Shown here one piece after another: positions 32,888 through 36,288 of a stretch of 36,288 nucleotides of DNA (its first letter is position 1; each line of letters starts with the position of its first letter). Position numbers and translations under genes: made by a program. Source of the stretch: an uncultured Bacilli bacterium (GTDB lineage Bacteria; Bacillota_I; Bacilli_A; RF39; UBA660); assembly GCA_944359085.1 (NCBI GenBank), contig CALVSQ010000009.1:1-36288 (forward strand). Reading direction: 5' to 3'. A model generated the notes under the pieces. It saw only the letters and a program-made list of their open reading frames with translations, was not told where the DNA came from and did not search any database.

Positions 32888-32900
32888 TAGTTAGTGCTAA
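32874..32900. promoter_or_regulatory. CIRCE operator (HrcA binding site)
   Basis: TTAGCACTT - nine bases - TAGTGCTAA. This is the CIRCE consensus (TTAGCACTC-N9-GAGTGCTAA) with one change in each arm. It covers the clpB -35 box and ends 2 bp before the -35 box of the divergent gene. Confidence 0.9.
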
Positions 32901-32902
32901 AG

Positions 32903-32931
32903 TTGTTAAAAAATTTATTTTATGCTATAAT
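32903..32931 (+). promoter_or_regulatory. Promoter of the membrane protein - superoxide reductase pair
   Basis: TTGTTA (32903-32908), 17 nt, TATAAT (32926-32931). It lies next to CIRCE, so HrcA could also affect it. Confidence 0.7.
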
Positions 32932-32950
32932 CATAAGGCGAGGTAATTTT

Positions 32951-33709
32951 ATGAGATTAACAGAAATATTTTTATTGTTTATTATATATGCTTTTTTGGG
33001 GTGGATTGTTGAAATTATTAACAATGTAGTTGTCTTTAAAAAATTTGTTAATAGAGGTTTTTTGATTGGTCCATATTGTCCAATTTATGGTGTAGGTGGA
33101 TTAATAGCAACCATATTTTTGACAAAATATAAAGAAAGTATAATAGTATTGTTTGTTATGTCGATGTTTTTATTTGCTTTATTAGAATATTTTACTAGTT
33201 ATTTAATGGAAAAATTATTTAAAGCAAGATGGTGGGATTATACAGATTATCGTTTTAATATTAATGGTCGTATTTGCTTAGAAACATTAATACCTTTTGG
33301 ATTATTAGGGTGTTTTGCTATTTATGTAGTTAATCCAATAATATTTTCAATATTTAATATGACTAACATAGTTGTTTTAAGAATAATAGCTTTAATAATA
33401 TTTATAATATTTATTATTGATTTTACACTTTCATTAAAAATAATTAATAGTTTTAAAGATACAGCTGTTAAATTTTTAAAGAAAGATAATACTGAAGAAA
33501 TAACTAAAAAAGTCAAAGAAATATTACTTTCTAAATCTGTTTGGACAAAACGTTTAATTGAATCATTCCCTAAAGCTAAGGCGGTTATTACTAATAATAT
33601 TGATTTAATAAGAATGAAATTTGAATTAAAACAAACAAAAAAAGAATTAAAACAAACAAAAAAAGAATTAAGAAAAGAAAGAAAAGCTAATAAAAAATTA
33701 AGGAGGTAA
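32951..33709 (+). CDS. CmpB-type putative ABC transporter membrane protein (PF06541-like)
   Basis: A 252-residue membrane protein with about five helices. The N-terminus LFIIYAFLGWIVEIINNVV, then NRGFLIGPYCPIYGVGG and the RWWDYTDYRFNINGRICLE segment, are signatures of the PF06541 family. Despite the name, a transport role is not shown for the family. The C-terminal 60 residues are cytoplasmic and strongly basic, with a tandem ELKQTKK repeat forming a coiled coil. The ATG at 32951 follows GCGAGGTAA. The superoxide reductase starts 3 nt after its stop. Confidence 0.8.
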   Translation: MRLTEIFLLFIIYAFLGWIVEIINNVVVFKKFVNRGFLIGPYCPIYGVGGLIATIFLTKYKESIIVLFVMSMFLFALLEYFTSYLMEKLFKARWWDYTDYRFNINGRICLETLIPFGLLGCFAIYVVNPIIFSIFNMTNIVVLRIIALIIFIIFIIDFTLSLKIINSFKDTAVKFLKKDNTEEITKKVKEILLSKSVWTKRLIESFPKAKAVITNNIDLIRMKFELKQTKKELKQTKKELRKERKANKKLRR

Positions 33710-33712
33710 ATT

Positions 33713-34039
33713 ATGAATTTTTATAAAGGCTTAGGTATTTTAGAATCTTTAAATGAAGTAGGAGATTTAATAAAAGTAAATAGTGTGGATGCTAGTGTTG
33801 AAAAACATGTACCTTTTTGTGAAATAAAAGATGATAAGGTATACGTTACAGTAGGAGAAGTAGTTCATCCAATGGAAGAAGATCATTATATAGAATGGAT
33901 AGCAATGGTTAAAGGTAATAAAATTGTAAAATATTTATTAAAATCAAATGATGAACCAAAAGCAGTATTTGATTATGAAGAGAATAGTACAATTTATGCT
34001 TATTGTAATAAACATGGATTGTGGAAAAAAGAAATTTAA
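33713..34039 (+). CDS. Superoxide reductase (neelaredoxin/desulfoferrodoxin C-terminal type)
   Basis: Reduces superoxide to peroxide in anaerobes without releasing oxygen. The mononuclear iron site is complete: His32 in EKHVP (with Glu30 and Lys31), His52 in HPM, His58 in DHYIEWI, Cys98 and His101 in YCNKHGLW. At 108 residues it lacks the N-terminal rubredoxin-like domain of desulfoferrodoxin. It is cotranscribed with the membrane protein upstream and points to an anaerobic, oxygen-sensitive host. AGGAGGT precedes the ATG. Confidence 0.9.
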   Translation: MNFYKGLGILESLNEVGDLIKVNSVDASVEKHVPFCEIKDDKVYVTVGEVVHPMEEDHYIEWIAMVKGNKIVKYLLKSNDEPKAVFDYEENSTIYAYCNKHGLWKKEI

Positions 34040-34060
34040 GTCTATAATTAGACTTTTTTT
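34038..34060 (+). terminator. Terminator of the superoxide reductase operon
   Basis: AAGTCTA / TAGACTT, loop TAAT, T-run; begins in the stop codon. Confidence 0.88.
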
Positions 34061-34083
34061 CATACTATTTTATAGGTGATTTT

Positions 34084-34254
34084 GTGAAAAAGTTGTTAAT
34101 TTTATTATTATTAATACCAATAAATATTAAAGCTTATTCTAGTAGTGCCACTAGTACAGTTTTAATGGATATGGATAGCTTAAATGTTATATACTCTAAT
34201 AATATGAATGAGATTAGAAGTATAGCTTCAATATCTAATATTATGACTACATAG
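34084..34254 (+). pseudogene. Truncated D-alanyl-D-alanine carboxypeptidase (DacF-like, S11) remnant
   Basis: A 56-codon GTG-started frame after AGGTGAT encodes a signal peptide (KKLLILLLLIPINIKAYS) and the start of an S11 carboxypeptidase: STVLMDMDSLNVIYSNNMNE, then IASISNIMT. The active-site SxxK reads SISN, so the catalytic Lys is Asn. The frame closes with three consecutive in-frame stops, TAG TAA TGA. The rest of the enzyme (over 300 residues) is missing. A weakly related stretch may persist to about 34350. The remaining bases to 34375 show no gene. D,D-carboxypeptidases trim peptidoglycan stem peptides; this copy is dead. Confidence 0.8.
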
Positions 34255-34374
34255 TAATGAATTCAAAATATATAAGAAATACTAATAATTTATTTCAAAT
34301 AAACTATAAAATGTATTATGAAATTGTAGTTCATATAATAACAAAAATATAGTTAAATTTTAACAATGAGTTTG

Positions 34375-34403
34375 TTGAAGCATTTATCGTAAAATGATAT
34401 AAT
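34375..34403 (+). promoter_or_regulatory. Promoter of the Nudix gene
   Basis: TTGAAG (34375-34380), 17-nt spacer, TATAAT (34398-34403). Confidence 0.7.
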
Positions 34404-34421
34404 TACTATGGAGGAAGTACA

Positions 34422-34829
34422 ATGAAAAAAATGAATGTTATTGTAGTATTTGATAATAAACTAGAAAATACATTAATGTGTAAAAGAACAAAAGAACCAT
34501 ATATGGGAATGTATAATTTAGTAGGTGGAAAAATAGAAAAAGAAAATGATGGATTAAATGAAGCATATAGAGAATTAGAAGAAGAAACTAATATTAAGAA
34601 GAAGGATATAGATTTAATTCATTTTATGAATCTTACTTATACTAAATGGAATAAAGAATTAGAAGTTTATTATGGAATATTAAAAAATGAAGTAGAACTA
34701 ATCGAAGAAGTAAATAAACTAGAATGGATAAGTGTTAACGATAATTTCTTTGATATGAACAGATATGCAGGAGAAGGAAATATAGGACATATTATCGAAG
34801 AAATTAAAATAGATTTGAAAAGCAACTAA
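34422..34829 (+). CDS. Nudix hydrolase, MutT-like
   Basis: A 135-residue Nudix enzyme with the box GGKIEKENDGLNEAYRELEE followed by ETNI. Strand segment NVIVVFDNKLENTLMCKR and the length suit a MutT/8-oxo-dGTPase-like protein, but the substrate is not fixed by sequence. GGAGGAAG precedes the ATG. It is followed by its own terminator and then by the guanylate kinase-methyltransferase fusion, so nucleotide chemistry may link the two. Confidence 0.88.
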   Translation: MKKMNVIVVFDNKLENTLMCKRTKEPYMGMYNLVGGKIEKENDGLNEAYRELEEETNIKKKDIDLIHFMNLTYTKWNKELEVYYGILKNEVELIEEVNKLEWISVNDNFFDMNRYAGEGNIGHIIEEIKIDLKSN

Positions 34830-34846
34830 CAAATAGTTGTTTTTTG
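34818..34846 (+). terminator. Terminator of the Nudix gene
   Basis: AAAAGCAACTA with TAGTTGTTTT (one G-T), loop ACAAA, T-run; overlaps the last codons. Confidence 0.8.
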
Positions 34847-34905
34847 TTTGGAAAAAAACGGAATTTATGCTATAATACAAGGCAATTCAAGGGGGAGATA
34901 TATTT

Positions 34906-36276
34906 ATGAATATAGTTTTTAGTGGACCTAGCGGTGCTGGGAAGGGAACATTAACAGAAATGTTCTTGAAAGATAATAACTTTAAAAAATTTACAACATG
35001 TACAACAAGGAAACCACGTGAAGGAGAGAAAGATGGTTTCGATTATTATTTTTATGACAAAGAAATATTTTTACAAAAGGTAAATGCAGAAGAAATGTTT
35101 AATGTTAAAGAATATGGTGGTAATTATTATGGTAGTTTAGAAGAAGATATGGATAATATTCAAACTATGAAAAATGTAATATTTCAAATAACACCAGATA
35201 GAGCACTTGAAATGAAAGAAAGAAATCCTAATACATGTATGATATTAATAATTCCACCAAGAGCAGAATCATTAATCAACAGAAGAAAAGACCGTTCAGA
35301 AGAAAGAATAAAAAATGACATTCAAAATTTAGAAACAGCTAAAAAATTTGATTATGTAATAGTGAACGATAATATAGAACAAGCATATGAAAATATTAAA
35401 TTATGCATTCATCATTTTATATATGGTGGAGAATGTGAATTCTTAGTCAAAGACAATATTGGATTGATAGAAAATTTAATAAAAGGATTAAATACAAGTA
35501 TTGAAGGAAAAGGCGTAGAAAAAGTATTTAATAGTGAAATTGCAAAAAAATGGGATCAAAAAGCAGAATATGTTACATATTATGGTGTAAAAAATCCAAT
35601 AACAGAAGAAGTGATGTCTTCAGCAAATAATGGTTTAAAAATTGCAGATATAGGTTGCGGAACAGGAAAGATTTTACAAAAATTAGATGATAAATATATA
35701 GATTGTAATCTAACAGGATTAGATATAAGTAGTGATATGATAGCAGTAGCACAAACAAGAAACTTTACAGGAAGAAACAATATAACTTTAGTCAATAATG
35801 ATTTTATGGAATATGATTTTAAAGATTATTATGATATAATTATATTCAGTTATGTATTACACCATATGGATAATCCAATTGAAGCACTAAAGAAAGCAAA
35901 AGATATGCTTACGGATAGAGGAAAAATATTATTTTCAGTACCAGGAAAGGCATATCTATCTGAGGTTTTTAGTGATGATAAGAGTGTAGGAAGATTTAGT
36001 GTTGAAGAAATGGATGACATAGTAATGGGTGCTGGATTATATCCTTTAAAAGCAAGTAGAAATAGATTTATGATGTCATTTAATTCATATGAAATGTTCT
36101 TAAAATATTTAAAAAGTATTGGAACATATCAAAAAATTATGGGATATTCTAATCAAAATTGGTCTAAAGAATTCTCAGATGAAATTTTGAGAAAATTTGA
36201 CTCTACTGCATTTATAACAGGTGAATATTTGACATATAATTGTGAAAATCTTCAAAGAAAATTAAGGAGGAAGTAG
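34906..36276 (+). CDS. Guanylate kinase-SAM methyltransferase fusion protein
   Basis: A 456-residue two-domain enzyme. Residues 1-175 are a guanylate-kinase-like domain: P-loop GPSGAGKGT (7-15), the GMP-binding TTRKPREGEKDGFDYYF (33-49) and GGNYYGS (71-77), and the lid arginines RRKDRSEERI. Residues about 210-390 are a class I SAM methyltransferase: IADIGCGTGKIL (246-257), GLDISSDMI, and FSYVLHHMDNPIEALKKA. The final 60 residues are helical. TATAAT at 34871-34876 and GGGGGAG precede the ATG. Stand-alone GMK is about 200 residues, so this is not the housekeeping enzyme. A nucleotide or nucleotide-derived substrate that is both phosphorylated and methylated is inferred. Another gene begins 2 nt after it. 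Confidence 0.88.
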   Translation: MNIVFSGPSGAGKGTLTEMFLKDNNFKKFTTCTTRKPREGEKDGFDYYFYDKEIFLQKVNAEEMFNVKEYGGNYYGSLEEDMDNIQTMKNVIFQITPDRALEMKERNPNTCMILIIPPRAESLINRRKDRSEERIKNDIQNLETAKKFDYVIVNDNIEQAYENIKLCIHHFIYGGECEFLVKDNIGLIENLIKGLNTSIEGKGVEKVFNSEIAKKWDQKAEYVTYYGVKNPITEEVMSSANNGLKIADIGCGTGKILQKLDDKYIDCNLTGLDISSDMIAVAQTRNFTGRNNITLVNNDFMEYDFKDYYDIIIFSYVLHHMDNPIEALKKAKDMLTDRGKILFSVPGKAYLSEVFSDDKSVGRFSVEEMDDIVMGAGLYPLKASRNRFMMSFNSYEMFLKYLKSIGTYQKIMGYSNQNWSKEFSDEILRKFDSTAFITGEYLTYNCENLQRKLRRK

Positions 36277-36277
36277 T

Positions 36278-36288
36278 ATGATTTTATA
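36278..36288 (+). CDS. Start of a further gene, cut by the window edge
   Basis: ATG at 36278 after GGAGGAAG, one base after the previous stop. Only three codons are visible (Met-Ile-Leu), so no call is possible except that it belongs to the same operon as the kinase-methyltransferase fusion. Confidence 0.6.

Noticed and set aside
31461-32894. Long plus-strand frames opposite clpB
   Set aside because: They are antisense shadows of a well-conserved gene, rich in Ser and Ile, without ribosome sites.

Overview
The window is very AT-rich DNA using the standard bacterial code (TGA is a stop throughout). It carries a sporulation set (spoIID, spoIIQ, spoIIID, mbl next to spoIIID, cotJ genes, a sporulation-type sigma factor), Shine-Dalgarno-led genes, a CIRCE heat-shock operator and tightly packed convergent genes. 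This points to a low-GC, spore-forming Firmicute, probably one of the reduced gut Bacilli near the Erysipelotrichia or Mycoplasmatota. Species cannot be named from sequence reading alone.

Layout. (1) 1-3.7 kb: a frameshifted Rpn-family nuclease remnant, an AGCS amino-acid:cation symporter, ung, a MntP-family efflux protein and a convergent sigma factor. (2) 3.7-14.7 kb: a core block, fba - murA - SGNH hydrolase - rpmE - rpiB - DUF1146 - spoIID - spoIIQ - spoIIID - mbl. It keeps the gene order of the B. subtilis fbaA-to-mbl chromosomal arc in shrunken form. It is interrupted by an unknown gene flanked by 37-nt direct repeats (6647-7895), a Fic gene, and an IS110-family element followed by about 290 nt of strongly folded non-coding DNA. 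(3) 14.7-17.8 kb: a small XRE regulator, a Nudix hydrolase, an unknown gene, cotJC, a CotJA-CotJB fusion and tRNA-His. (4) 17.8-26 kb: an accessory region. It holds a large serine recombinase; a three-gene set (unknown, NTF2-like/ParB-like fusion, RdgB/HAM1-like pyrophosphatase); and a second set with a small ORF behind a perfect Shine-Dalgarno but no normal start codon, a two-repeat DNA-binding protein, a Hanks-type kinase, an unrecognised 400-residue partner and a convergent wHTH/PD-(D/E)XK-like protein. (5) 26-36.3 kb: a candidate 100-nt small RNA, a collagen-like/beta-helix protein, a secreted glucosaminidase-like protein, a NERD-HRDC / SDR / YnbB-like operon, clpB under CIRCE, a membrane protein plus superoxide reductase pair, a dead D,D-carboxypeptidase fragment, a Nudix hydrolase and a guanylate kinase-methyltransferase fusion that leads into a gene cut by the window edge.

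How it fits together. The core genes serve cell-wall synthesis (murA, mbl), spore engulfment and coat (spoIID, spoIIQ, spoIIID, cotJ), central carbon metabolism (fba, rpiB), translation (rpmE, tRNA-His), DNA repair (ung) and proteostasis (clpB). The best candidates for something undescribed are the kinase-centred module with its switch-like leader RNA, the guanylate kinase-methyltransferase fusion, the structured RNA beside the IS110 transposase, and the orphan small RNA at 26.0-26.1 kb. Every convergent gene pair in the window has its stop codons at or inside a shared terminator hairpin, a sign of strong genome compaction.
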